Assembly (NCBI GenBank): GCA_965214375.1
Contig: OZ243947.1
Coordinates: 1,860,001-1,924,000, forward strand
Length of the DNA stretch: 64,000 nucleotides
Source of the DNA: Endobugula sp965214375
GTDB taxonomy: Bacteria; Pseudomonadota; Gammaproteobacteria; Pseudomonadales; Cellvibrionaceae
Direction: 5' to 3'
Translations under genes and position numbers: made by a program
In this document: positions 43,193 to 51,724 of the stretch, one piece after another
Numbering within the stretch: position 1 is the first letter of the stretch
How the letters are laid out: each line of letters starts with the position of its first letter
Notes under the pieces: model-generated
Seen by the model: the letters and a program-made list of their open reading frames with translations, nothing else
Databases searched by the model: none
What the model was told of the DNA's origin: nothing

Positions 43193-43524
43193 ACGGTGTG
43201 AACAATACAACAGGTCAGATTTTGAAAGGACACGCGCACCTTCGCCAAAGTATTACCGATATTTTGACTACGCCAATCGGTAGCCGTGTTATGCGCCGCG
43301 AATACGGTAGCCGTCTATTTGAATTAGTAGACGCGCCCATGAATGAAGACACCTTTGCTGAAATGTACGCGGCAACGGCTGAAGCATTGGAACGATGGGA
43401 ACCACGTTTAAGGCTTTTGAATGTCGGTGTCACTAGCGTGAACGATGGGCACATAACCCTTGATCTTGTAGGCGAGTATCTACCAGATGGCAAGGAAATA
43501 AAATTGGAAGGGCTTGTGGTATGA
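43189..43524 (+). CDS. Baseplate protein W (gp25-like)
   Basis: The 111-residue protein shows the gpW/gp25 pattern: 'LRQSITDILTTPIGSRVMRREYGSRLFELVDAPMN', cited in part. It is a baseplate wedge/sheath initiator component. Four-base overlaps with V and J confirm the operon. Confidence 0.93.
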   Translation: MNGVNNTTGQILKGHAHLRQSITDILTTPIGSRVMRREYGSRLFELVDAPMNEDTFAEMYAATAEALERWEPRLRLLNVGVTSVNDGHITLDLVGEYLPDGKEIKLEGLVV

Positions 43525-44411
43525 CGAACGCTATCAACTTGGCAGAATTGCCCGCCCCTGAAGTTGTTCAGACTTTGGACTATGAAACCATCTTGGCGGA
43601 AATGCTGGCGGACTTACGCAGTCGGGCACCTGAATTCACTGCATTGGTTGAATCAGACCCCGCCTACAAAATATTGGAAGTCGCGGCCTATCGTGAATTG
43701 TTGTTAAGGCAACGTGTTAATGATGCCGCTCGTTCAGTCATGGTTGCCTATTCCAAAGGTTCTGACTTGGATAACTTGGCGGCATTGTTTGAAGTGTCTC
43801 GGCAAGTGATAGACCCCGGCAATCCTGATGCCGTGCCACCTGTTCCACCTACCTATGAAGATGATGAACGGCTACGTCAGCGTTTGCCGTTATCGTTGGA
43901 AGGTTTTAGTACCGCTGGGCCAGTGGGTGGTTATAAATTTCATGCGCTTGATGCGTCTGGCGGAGTGAAAGACGTGTCTGTTTCCAGCCCAACGCCGGGG
44001 CAAGTGCTTGTAACCGTATTGAGCATAGAAGAAGACGGTACACCTTCAGCGGATTTGCTGACCAGAGTAGACCAGCACTTAAACGACGAAGATATACGCC
44101 CACTGACTGACCAAGTAACGGTTCAAGCGGCAGATATTGTGAGCTATCAATTAGATGCTTCTTTGACGTTTTATTCTGGCCCTGACCGTGGCGTTATTTT
44201 GGAAACAGCCCGTAAGCAAGTCACTGAATACGTTACCAATCAACACCGGCTTGGGTATGACGTAACCCTATCGGGTTTGTATTCAGCATTGCACCAGCCG
44301 GGAGTTCATAAAGTTACTTTGAACAGCCCCGCCACTGACGTGATTGTAACTAATCAGCAAGCGGCATTTTGTAATGGCGTAACAGTAAAGGATGGCGGTT
44401 TGAATGAGTGA
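43521..44411 (+). CDS. Baseplate protein J
   Basis: The 296-residue product has gpJ features: 'LRSRAPEFTALVESDPAYKILEVAAYRELLLRQRVNDAA' in its first third, cited in part, 'RLRQRLPLSLEGFSTAGPVGGYKFHAL' and 'PGQVLVTVLS'. It forms the baseplate wedge. It overlaps gpI by eight bases. Confidence 0.94.
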   Translation: MTNAINLAELPAPEVVQTLDYETILAEMLADLRSRAPEFTALVESDPAYKILEVAAYRELLLRQRVNDAARSVMVAYSKGSDLDNLAALFEVSRQVIDPGNPDAVPPVPPTYEDDERLRQRLPLSLEGFSTAGPVGGYKFHALDASGGVKDVSVSSPTPGQVLVTVLSIEEDGTPSADLLTRVDQHLNDEDIRPLTDQVTVQAADIVSYQLDASLTFYSGPDRGVILETARKQVTEYVTNQHRLGYDVTLSGLYSALHQPGVHKVTLNSPATDVIVTNQQAAFCNGVTVKDGGLNE

Positions 44412-44970
44412 AACACTACTACCACCTAACGCCACCGCTGAAGAAAGAGCGCAAGAACAGGCTACCGCCCGTGTGGGTGAAGTACCCGTTGGTATTAACC
44501 CGTTGTGGAATCCTGATACTTGCCCTTCAGAATTTTTGCCTTGGCTGGCTTGGGCAATGTCTGTTGATGAATGGGACGCGAACTGGTCAGAAGATCAAAA
44601 GCGCGATTCTATCCGCGACAGTTACGGCATTCATGTCAAAAAAGGAACGGTAGGCAGTGTTCGACGTGTACTTAAAGCGGCGGGCTACGGTGACGTGGTG
44701 ATTGTCGAAGGCTTAGACGCTGAATTGTATGACAACGAAATAACGCACAGTGGTAGTCATTTTTATGGGCAAGCAGAAACACACTGGGCAATGTATCGGG
44801 TGTATTTGCATCGGCCTATATCAATACCACAAGCGGCACAAGTCAGACGGATGTTAGCGCAGACAGCCCCTACACGTTGTCACTTGGCGGGCTTGCATTA
44901 TGACGAAGCCTTACACCTGTACGACAACTCAATTTCTTATAACGGTAACTATTCACATGGGGTAGCGTAA
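44404..44970 (+). CDS. Tail protein I
   Basis: The 188-residue product is P2 gpI-like: 'LLPPNATAEERAQEQATARV', 'NPDTCPSEFLPWLAWAMSVDEWD' and 'IHVKKGTVGSVRRVLKAAGYGD'. It is a baseplate component. Its stop overlaps the tail fibre start by one base. Confidence 0.93.
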   Translation: MSETLLPPNATAEERAQEQATARVGEVPVGINPLWNPDTCPSEFLPWLAWAMSVDEWDANWSEDQKRDSIRDSYGIHVKKGTVGSVRRVLKAAGYGDVVIVEGLDAELYDNEITHSGSHFYGQAETHWAMYRVYLHRPISIPQAAQVRRMLAQTAPTRCHLAGLHYDEALHLYDNSISYNGNYSHGVA

Positions 44971-45701
44971 TGGCGAATCTTCAAGAATCACAGACCTATG
45001 AAGCTGGCGTTTACCAGCTTGAAACTACTGACCCGGTTGTTGCTGGGCCTGAAGGTATATCCAACTTACAAGCCAAGCAACTTGCTAACCGTACTGCTTA
45101 TTTAAAAGCACAGCTAGAAGCGATAGAGCTTGAAATAGATGGGTTATCAAGTAGTTATGCAAGACAAGGACAACAGGGACTTGTTGATTTAGGGCTACAG
45201 AACCATAACAACATAAGTGTATCGGAAGATGGCGCTGTGGTGCTGCCTAATAAATTATCAGTCGATCAAGGTATTCACTATTCAGCTATAGGGGGAGTTA
45301 AAACTCATTTAGGTTTTTGGTCTCAAGTGATTAATGGGGGTTATGTTGGCACCCCTTGGAGTTCTGGCTATTTACACATCAAAACCAATATTAAAGGTAT
45401 GTTTCGTGTGGATGCAACAGGTTATGACTACGGCAGTGGTCGCGCTATTGATAGCGTTGGAGTCGGGTATATTTATCAAGGCAACATTATCAATTCAAAT
45501 TTTTACGATAGAAATAGTTCTAACAATAACCAAGTTACCATTAATCGTTTGTACATTACCGCTGATTCAGAGTTGTGTATCGTACTCTATTCATCAAGTT
45601 GGTATGTATCACGTGTAATTTTAAATGCCATGTGCCAAGCAGGTGAATCTTCAGTAATAGCAACTAACATGAGGAATGACAATGCAAACTACTACCAATA
45701 A
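44970..45701 (+). CDS. Tail fibre protein (short, gpH position)
   Basis: The 243-residue protein holds the fibre slot after gpI. The N-terminal ~60 residues ('VYQLETTDPVVAGPEGISNLQAKQLANRTAYLKAQ') are typical of attachment domains of P2-like fibres. The rest is Gly/Ser/Asn/Tyr-rich and more AT-rich than its neighbours, consistent with recent exchange of the receptor-binding part. It is short for gpH. It overlaps the next gene by 26 bases. Confidence 0.75.
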   Translation: MANLQESQTYEAGVYQLETTDPVVAGPEGISNLQAKQLANRTAYLKAQLEAIELEIDGLSSSYARQGQQGLVDLGLQNHNNISVSEDGAVVLPNKLSVDQGIHYSAIGGVKTHLGFWSQVINGGYVGTPWSSGYLHIKTNIKGMFRVDATGYDYGSGRAIDSVGVGYIYQGNIINSNFYDRNSSNNNQVTINRLYITADSELCIVLYSSSWYVSRVILNAMCQAGESSVIATNMRNDNANYYQ

Positions 45702-46158
45702 AAGCCCCATAGCGGAAGGTTTGCCTAATGTGGTATTGCTTCCACCGGCACCGACTTTCGATGAACTCAAAACACAAGCTAAAGAAAAGGTTTTGCTTTT
45801 CGCTTCAGACACACGCGCTAAAGTTGCTGGTCAAGTAGACCAGTACAAACTAGCAGGCTGGAATGATAAATCCCAACGCGCACAACGTGTACTTGCTGGC
45901 AATGCCAGTGAAGCAGATATTGCAATCCTTCAGGCTGAATGTGACCAGCGTGGACACTCTGAAACACCTGAACAACTCGCGGCAACCCAAGCCCAAAAAG
46001 GCCAAGCGTTAGCTATGGCCGTGGCAGTCATTGACGGCATGGAAAATACCGCCATTGAATCAGTTGAAACAGCGACCAGTGAAAATGCACTGGCTGCACT
46101 TTTGGAAGAACTGGAAGCCAAAGCAACGGTTCAGTTGAGCCAGCTTATAGGGGGCTAA
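45676..46158 (+). CDS. Probable tail fibre-associated protein (chaperone position)
   Basis: The 160-residue helical, Ala-rich protein lies in the fibre assembly slot. 'LPPAPTFDELKTQAKEKVLLFASDTRAKVAGQVDQYKLAGW' is similar in style to C-terminal parts of fibre or fibre-assembly proteins. No confident family match; role inferred from position. Either ATG at 45,676 or 45,682 could be used. Confidence 0.6.
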   Translation: MTMQTTTNKSPIAEGLPNVVLLPPAPTFDELKTQAKEKVLLFASDTRAKVAGQVDQYKLAGWNDKSQRAQRVLAGNASEADIAILQAECDQRGHSETPEQLAATQAQKGQALAMAVAVIDGMENTAIESVETATSENALAALLEELEAKATVQLSQLIGG

Positions 46159-46557
46159 ATGAAAGTATGGCGGTTTCAGCTATCGGAATCATACCAATAC
46201 AAGCACCCATTGTTTGAAGGTGTAACTTTTGCCAATGACTGGGTAAGCATTTCTGACGGCCAGCTAACCATTCAATCCGGCTATGCTTGGGACGGTTGCA
46301 GTCCTAAGCGTTATCTATTCGGATTGTTCACTATCGGCACACCTGATGGCACTTTACGCTTCGGTAAGCCGTGGACGTGGGAAGCCAGCTTGGTACATGA
46401 CGTGCTAACCCAGTTTCGCCAAGAAATCCCGCTATCCAAGCAACAAGTTACCCAGATATTTAATGACCAATTGGCTGAATCCAAGTGGCCGCTTCGTCGT
46501 CTGTATGTCTGGGCCGTAGATAAGTTGGGGCCACAGGACTTCAAAGAAGCCGCTTAG
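46159..46557 (+). CDS. DUF1353 protein
   Basis: The 132-residue protein matches DUF1353 ('SGYAWDGCSPKR', 'ASLVHDVLTQFR', 'AESKWPLRRLYVWAVDKLG'). This family is found in tail or lysis regions of phages, with no settled function. Its stop codon TAG lies within the start of late regulatory motif copy 3, so it is the last gene of the capsid-baseplate block. Confidence 0.85.
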   Translation: MKVWRFQLSESYQYKHPLFEGVTFANDWVSISDGQLTIQSGYAWDGCSPKRYLFGLFTIGTPDGTLRFGKPWTWEASLVHDVLTQFRQEIPLSKQQVTQIFNDQLAESKWPLRRLYVWAVDKLGPQDFKEAA

Positions 46558-46575
46558 GTATAGTTTTTTACCTGA
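46556..46575 (+). promoter_or_regulatory. Late-gene regulatory motif, copy 3
   Basis: AGGTATAGTTTTTTACCTGA lies about 70 bp upstream of the tail sheath gene and overlaps the preceding stop codon. Identical to copy 2. Confidence 0.75.
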
Positions 46576-46644
46576 TAACCATTTCCAGTGTCGGGCAATC
46601 TGTTGGACAACGAAAATTTCTAGTCCTAACAGTGAGGAAATATT

Positions 46645-47805
46645 ATGCCCGGACAATTCCTACACGGGGTTGAGGTTGTCGAACTAAACGGCGGTGCCCG
46701 TCCTATCCGTACCGTTAAGAGTTCCGTAATTGGAATTGTCGGCACAGCCCCTACCGCAAACGCGGAAAAATTCCCCATTAATACACCTGTGCTTGTTACT
46801 GGTAGCCGTACTGAAGCGGCTGAACTGGGAACAAGTGGAACCTTGCCGCCAGCCATTGACGGTATCTTTGACCAAGCGGGGGCAATGATTGTTGTTATTC
46901 GTGTTGACGAAGATGCAGACGCAAACCAACAGCTTGCTAATGTGATTGGCGGTGTTGATGCCGCAACGGGACAGTATCAAGGTGTACAAGCTTTGCTTAG
47001 TGCTGAATCCGTTCTTGGTGTTGCGCCAAAGATTCTGATTGTTCCCGGTTTCACTGACCAGCAAGCGGTTGTATCTGAAATGCTGGGTATTGCTGACCGC
47101 TTACGCGCTGTCATTATTGCAGATGGCCCAAGCACTAACGATGCTGACGCGATTGCTTACCGTCAAAACTTCGGTTCTGGCCGTGTTTATATCGTAGACC
47201 CAGAGGCACGGGTGTTTGATACCGTTTCCGCTTCTGAAGTCAATCAGCCTATGAGTTCCCGCGTAGCTGGACTGATTGCACGTTCTGACAATGAACGCGG
47301 CTTCTGGTGTTCTCCATCGAATCAGGAAGTCTACGGCATTGTCGGTACTGAACGTGCTATTGATTTTACCCTTGGTGATAGCAACGCCCGTGCAAACTAC
47401 TTGAATGAAAACGAAGTAGCTACAGTCATTCAGAAAACCGGCTTCCGACTTTGGGGCAACCGGACTTGTTCCAGTGATCCTAAGTGGGCTTTCCTTTCTG
47501 TTCGCCGTACCGCTGACATGATTAATGAATCACTGTTACGCGCTCATTTATGGGCAGTCGATCAGAACATTACCAAGACCTACATTGAAGACGTGACGGA
47601 AGGTGTCAACGCTTATCTTCGTGACCTTCAAGCCATTGGTGCGATTATCGGCGGTCAGTGCTGGGCAGACCCAGAATTGAATACGCCGTCAAATATTTCA
47701 CAAGGCAAAGTCTTTTTTGATTTTGACTTTACGCCACCGTACCCGGCTGAACACGTCACGTTCCGGTCAAGCCTTGTTAATGACTACCTTGAGGAGATTT
47801 TATAA
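46645..47805 (+). CDS. Contractile tail sheath protein (FI-like)
   Basis: The 386-residue product is a P2 FI-type sheath: 'FLHGVEVVELNGGARPIRTVKSSVIGIVGTAP', cited in part, 'RVAGLIARSDNERGFWCSPSN', 'IGGQCWADPELNTP' and 'TFRSSLVNDYL'. It forms the outer contractile tube. A strong GAGG site precedes the ATG. It shares one base with the tube gene. Confidence 0.96.
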   Translation: MPGQFLHGVEVVELNGGARPIRTVKSSVIGIVGTAPTANAEKFPINTPVLVTGSRTEAAELGTSGTLPPAIDGIFDQAGAMIVVIRVDEDADANQQLANVIGGVDAATGQYQGVQALLSAESVLGVAPKILIVPGFTDQQAVVSEMLGIADRLRAVIIADGPSTNDADAIAYRQNFGSGRVYIVDPEARVFDTVSASEVNQPMSSRVAGLIARSDNERGFWCSPSNQEVYGIVGTERAIDFTLGDSNARANYLNENEVATVIQKTGFRLWGNRTCSSDPKWAFLSVRRTADMINESLLRAHLWAVDQNITKTYIEDVTEGVNAYLRDLQAIGAIIGGQCWADPELNTPSNISQGKVFFDFDFTPPYPAEHVTFRSSLVNDYLEEIL

Positions 47806-48311
47806 TGTTTCCAACGACCCTGAAAAATATGAACCTTTACATTGACGGTAAAGGTTATGCGGGGGTTATTGAAGAAATAACCCTCCCTAAATTGGCAATT
47901 CAATCTGAAGAATTTCGAGCCGGTGGCATGGATGCACCTATCAAGATTGATATGGGCATGGAGCATTTAGAAGCAAGCTTTATGTTGAAAGTGTTCGACA
48001 AAGCCACCTTGAAGCATTTTGGATTAGGCAACGGCAACCGTGTTGTTATGACGGTTCGCGGTGGCATGTATTCCGATGAAGACGGGGCTGAATTCCCTGT
48101 TGTCGTTAAGCTTCAAGGCATGATAACTGAAATGGATTTTGGTACTTGGAAAGCTGGCGAAAGTGGTAGCGTTAAAGCCACTGTATCTTTACGTTACTAC
48201 AACTTGAATGTTGACGGTGAAGAAGTCCATGAAATTGATATTAACAACATGGTACGAAAAATAGACGGCGTAGACCATCTAGCAGAAACCCGTAAAAACA
48301 TTGGTTTATAA
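47805..48311 (+). CDS. Tail tube protein (FII-like)
   Basis: The 168-residue protein is P2 FII-like: 'LKNMNLYIDGKGYAGVIEEITLPKLAIQSEEFRAGGMDAPI', cited in part, and 'SLRYYNLNVDGEEVHEIDI'. It polymerises into the inner tail tube. It directly follows the sheath gene, as in P2. Confidence 0.95.
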   Translation: MFPTTLKNMNLYIDGKGYAGVIEEITLPKLAIQSEEFRAGGMDAPIKIDMGMEHLEASFMLKVFDKATLKHFGLGNGNRVVMTVRGGMYSDEDGAEFPVVVKLQGMITEMDFGTWKAGESGSVKATVSLRYYNLNVDGEEVHEIDINNMVRKIDGVDHLAETRKNIGL

Positions 48312-48323
48312 CGGGGTACTGAT

Positions 48324-48512
48324 ATGTCAGTCGAAAAGAAAGATTACTTTGTTGTTAAACCGATTGTTCACAGAAACCAGTCATACAAAAACGGTGCGCG
48401 TGTATCGCTAACAGAGCGAGAAGCACAGTTTTTAGTATTGGCTGGCAAGATCAGCTTGAACAAACCACAAACTAAGAAAGGACATAAAAATGTCGAACAA
48501 GATCAAACTTAA
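48324..48512 (+). CDS. Small phage protein between tube and tail chaperone (62 aa)
   Basis: A 62-residue basic protein ('FVVKPIVHRNQSYKNGARVSLTEREAQFLVLAGKI') that resembles short HI1506-like 'T-E-x-E-A-x-x-L' proteins. It overlaps gpE by 23 bases. A real gene is likely from spacing and a plausible ribosome binding site, but no role can be given. Confidence 0.6.
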   Translation: MSVEKKDYFVVKPIVHRNQSYKNGARVSLTEREAQFLVLAGKISLNKPQTKKGHKNVEQDQT

Positions 48513-48738
48513 GTTTCCGATTGAATCCGAAGGCCAAACGGTTGAAGAAATCACACTTCGCCGCCCCAAAGCCCGTGACCTGAAAAAAATGGAAACTGGC
48601 AAAGGTGGGGAAATTGCAAAGTCTATTGACTTGATTGCGAACCTTGCCGAAATACCGCCGTCAGCCGTTGAAGATTTAGACGCTGCCGACTTCCAAGCAG
48701 TTAGTGAGGTAGTCGCGGGTTTTTTAGGTCAGAAGTAA
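48490..48738 (+). CDS. Tail assembly chaperone gpE
   Basis: The 82-residue protein corresponds to P2 gpE ('LRRPKARDLKKMETGKGGEIAKSIDLIANLAEIPPSAVEDL', cited in part). It precedes the tape measure gene. A slippery heptamer near its 3' end leads to the longer E-E' product given separately. Confidence 0.88.
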   Translation: MSNKIKLKFPIESEGQTVEEITLRRPKARDLKKMETGKGGEIAKSIDLIANLAEIPPSAVEDLDAADFQAVSEVVAGFLGQK

Positions 48739-48884
48739 TACCGCGTGATATTTACGCGGTATTGGCTGATTTAGCGGCGGTCTTTCACTGGCCACCTTCA
48801 GAACTATGGGACTTGGAGGTAGACGAATTATCACGTTGGCACCAACAGGCCAAAGCACGAGCGGGGGAAGTAAAACATGGCTGA
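48490..48884 (+). CDS. gpE-E' fusion by -1 frameshift
   Basis: The heptamer T TTT TTA at 48,720-48,726 is in phase with the gpE frame. A -1 slip would continue as RSEVIPRDIYAVLADLAAVF... to a TGA at 48,882-48,884, giving about 131 residues. The extension ('HWPPSELWDLEVDELSRWHQQA') is typical of E' proteins, and P2 makes the same kind of fusion. It ends inside the first codons of the tape measure gene. Confidence 0.85.
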
Positions 48885-51084
48885 TTTAGGTGTTTCTGTC
48901 ATTCTTCAAGCAGTTGATAAAATGACAGCCCCCGTGCGTAATATCACCAAAGCCACGGGCAACTTAACCACTGGATTCACAGACATACAAAAGCGACTTG
49001 CTGACTTAAACAAGAAGGCAACGCAAGTAGAAGGTTTTGCCGACCTCAAGAAAAAGACCGTTGATACCCACAAGGCATTCACTGAAGCCACTGACAAAGT
49101 AGGCAAGCTTGCGCGTGAAATTAACCTAGCCGAAAAGCCCACCAAGAAACTGAAACAACAGTTTGAAAAAGCCAAACGGCAAGCCGGTCTATTAAAGACT
49201 GAATTCCAACGCGATAGCCGACAACTTCAACTATTAAGAACAGACCTGAACAATGCCGGAATATCTAACCGTAATTTTGGGGTAGAACAGCGCAACCTTA
49301 AAAAGCAGATTGAAGCCACCACAAGGGTCTTACAAAAACAACAGGCACTAAGGGTATCTTTTGGCAATGCCAGTGCCAGCTTGGGAGCGGTTGCAGAAAA
49401 AACTAAAAATGTCGGGCGTGAAGCTGGAAGACTGGGCGTAAAGTTTGCCGCTATTGGTGGTGTTGCTGGTTGGGCATTTAAACGTCAGTTTGTTGATACG
49501 GCGGCACAGTTTGAAAAGTACCAAACAATCCTTGAAACAACCGAAGGCAGCAAAGATGCAGCGAAAAAGTCAATGGACTGGGTGAGCGACTTTGCAGCTA
49601 AAACACCTTTTGAATTAGATCAGGTAACGGATGCCTTTGTAAAACTTCGTGCTTATGGGCTAGACCCAACTAACGGCCTGTTGACTACCTTGGGGGATAC
49701 AAGTTCAGCAATGGGTAAAGACGTTACCCAAGCTGTTGAAGCTATTGCTGATGCTGTTACCGGGGAAAACGAACGCTTAAAAGAATTTGGTGTGAAGGCC
49801 AGTTCTAGCGGAGATACCATAACCTATGAATACACTGACAAAGAAGGAATACAACAGGCTTTATCTGTTGATAAAAATGACCGTAAAGCAATTGAAGTGG
49901 CACTGACAGAAATCTTCAATGAAAAGTATGCCGGTTCAATGGATAGACTTTCAAAAACATGGGGCGGCATGGTCTCCAATGTCGCAGACCAATGGACACG
50001 CTTTAAAAACATGGTTATGGAAGCCGGTGTTTTTGATTTTATGAAGACCAAGCTGCAAGGGTTGCTTGAAAAAATTAATCAACTGGCTGAAAGCGGCAAA
50101 CTTCAGGAATACGCCAAGAGTGTAGCCGATAGTTTAACTAAAGGAATGAAAGCACTTTGGAGTTTCGGAAAGGCAATGGTTCAAGTGTCCGCTGTTGTTT
50201 TTAATGCGGTGGGTGCTGTTGCGGAAGCCGTGGGCGGTTGGAAGGTATTGTTGGGTGGTGTTGCTGCACTAATGGCTGGTAAGTTTATACTGTCAGTGGT
50301 TTCTTTAGGCAGTGCTTTATTCTCTTTGGGCAAGGTGTTAGTGACAACTGTTGTTGCAGGTTTTAAAGCACTGAATCTAGCAATGATAGCTAACCCCATT
50401 GGCTTGTTAATCGCTGCAATAGCCGTGGCCGCTGTTGTGATTGTTAAATACTGGGATCATATCAAGGCTTTTGTCGGCGGTGTGGTTGAAGGCTTTAAGT
50501 CTGCCGCTGCCCCTATAATAGAAGCATTCAAACCAATACAGCCATTATTTTCAGCTATAGGTGATGCTATTGGCTGGGTCGTGAATGCAATATCAAGTTT
50601 ATTCCAGCCCGTTACCGCCACGTCTGAAGAACTGACCAGTGCAGCTAATGCCGGTTATAAATTCGGTGAATTCCTTGCCGCTGGTATTAACTTGGCATTG
50701 GCTCCATTGAAGCTTCTTTTGAAGGGCTTGGAAGTTGGTAAGCGGTTGTGGAACTGGGCATTCGGTGAAGATGATGAACAAAAAAGCGTTATGGCCACTA
50801 AGAAAATAGTACAGCAAGTTGAGCAGACCGGAAAAATTATTCCATTCCCCGAACAAGGTAAGCAGGGGCATAGTAGCGCAAGCGACTATAGGCCGTTAAA
50901 AGCAGCCAGTTCTAACGTCAGTGTCCGTAACCAAAATACTTTTCACATAACGCAAAGGCCGGGAGAAGATAGCGGCGAGTTGGCGCGGCGTATTGCCCGT
51001 GAAGAAATCAAAGCAAGTGAACATCAAGCCAAAGTTCAACAACGTGCAGCTTTGTACGGTGATTCGGAGTATGCAATACCATGA
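48877..51084 (+). CDS. Tail tape measure protein (gpT-like)
   Basis: The 735-residue protein has a long coiled-coil N-terminal half, a conserved middle ('TAAQFEKYQTILETTEGSKDAAKKSMDWVSDFAAKTPFEL', cited in part) and hydrophobic segments at residues ~445-530 ('LIAAIAVAAVVIVKYW'). It sets tail length and may help DNA entry. For this length a fairly short tail is expected. It overlaps gpU by four bases. Confidence 0.94.
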   Translation: MADLGVSVILQAVDKMTAPVRNITKATGNLTTGFTDIQKRLADLNKKATQVEGFADLKKKTVDTHKAFTEATDKVGKLAREINLAEKPTKKLKQQFEKAKRQAGLLKTEFQRDSRQLQLLRTDLNNAGISNRNFGVEQRNLKKQIEATTRVLQKQQALRVSFGNASASLGAVAEKTKNVGREAGRLGVKFAAIGGVAGWAFKRQFVDTAAQFEKYQTILETTEGSKDAAKKSMDWVSDFAAKTPFELDQVTDAFVKLRAYGLDPTNGLLTTLGDTSSAMGKDVTQAVEAIADAVTGENERLKEFGVKASSSGDTITYEYTDKEGIQQALSVDKNDRKAIEVALTEIFNEKYAGSMDRLSKTWGGMVSNVADQWTRFKNMVMEAGVFDFMKTKLQGLLEKINQLAESGKLQEYAKSVADSLTKGMKALWSFGKAMVQVSAVVFNAVGAVAEAVGGWKVLLGGVAALMAGKFILSVVSLGSALFSLGKVLVTTVVAGFKALNLAMIANPIGLLIAAIAVAAVVIVKYWDHIKAFVGGVVEGFKSAAAPIIEAFKPIQPLFSAIGDAIGWVVNAISSLFQPVTATSEELTSAANAGYKFGEFLAAGINLALAPLKLLLKGLEVGKRLWNWAFGEDDEQKSVMATKKIVQQVEQTGKIIPFPEQGKQGHSSASDYRPLKAASSNVSVRNQNTFHITQRPGEDSGELARRIAREEIKASEHQAKVQQRAALYGDSEYAIP

Positions 51085-51524
51085 TGTTAATGCTTGGAAA
51101 TTATCGCTTTAGCGTAGATATGGCGGCTTATCAGTCCAAAGCCCGTTCAACGTCTTATCGTTGGGGAAAACAAGATCGTTTAACTACTAATCCCGCATTG
51201 CAATTCGTTGGCCCCGGTGATGACACCATGAGTATTCAAGGCTTCATTCTTCCTCACTACAAAGGCGGCTTGGGGCAAGTTGAATCTATGCGTCAAGAAG
51301 CCGGAAAAGGTGAATCATTATTATTGCTTGAAGGTAGTGGAAAAGTGCTTGGTCGATGGGTGATTGAATCCATTACCGAAAACCAGAGCACTTTCTTTAA
51401 AGACGGTACACCGAAGCGTATTGAATTTACGTTGGAGCTTCGCAAGGATGAAGATTCTAAAAACAACCGTGTGAATGATCTTGCAATGGTTACACCGGGA
51501 TTACTTGCGGAAGGCTTGGCATGA
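51081..51524 (+). CDS. Tail protein U
   Basis: The 147-residue product is P2 gpU-like: 'MLGNYRFSVDMAAYQ', 'TSYRWGKQDRLTTNPALQFVGPGDDTMSIQGFILPHYKGG', cited in part, and 'GRWVIESITENQS'. It terminates or joins the tail tube. Four-base overlap with gpX. Confidence 0.93.
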   Translation: MMLMLGNYRFSVDMAAYQSKARSTSYRWGKQDRLTTNPALQFVGPGDDTMSIQGFILPHYKGGLGQVESMRQEAGKGESLLLLEGSGKVLGRWVIESITENQSTFFKDGTPKRIEFTLELRKDEDSKNNRVNDLAMVTPGLLAEGLA

Positions 51525-51724
51525 AGTACCGCACTGTAACCGGCCAGACTGTTGATGAAATCGTGTGGAAGCATTACGGCAATACACCGGGCGCGGCTGA
51601 AGTTGTTTTGGAAGCTAACCACGGACTTGCTGACCACGGCACTATTCTGCCTAGTGGTCTGGTTATTGAATTACCTGACTACCAACCACCAAAGCCTAGC
51701 CAAGGTATCCGACTGTGGGACTAA
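51521..51724 (+). CDS. Tail protein X
   Basis: The 67-residue product has the gpX/LysM-like pattern 'VTGQTVDEIVWKHYGNTPGAAEVVLEANHGLADHG', cited in part, ending 'GIRLWD'. Short tail proteins of this type sit between U and D in P2. It overlaps gpD by 10 bases. Confidence 0.93.
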   Translation: MKYRTVTGQTVDEIVWKHYGNTPGAAEVVLEANHGLADHGTILPSGLVIELPDYQPPKPSQGIRLWD

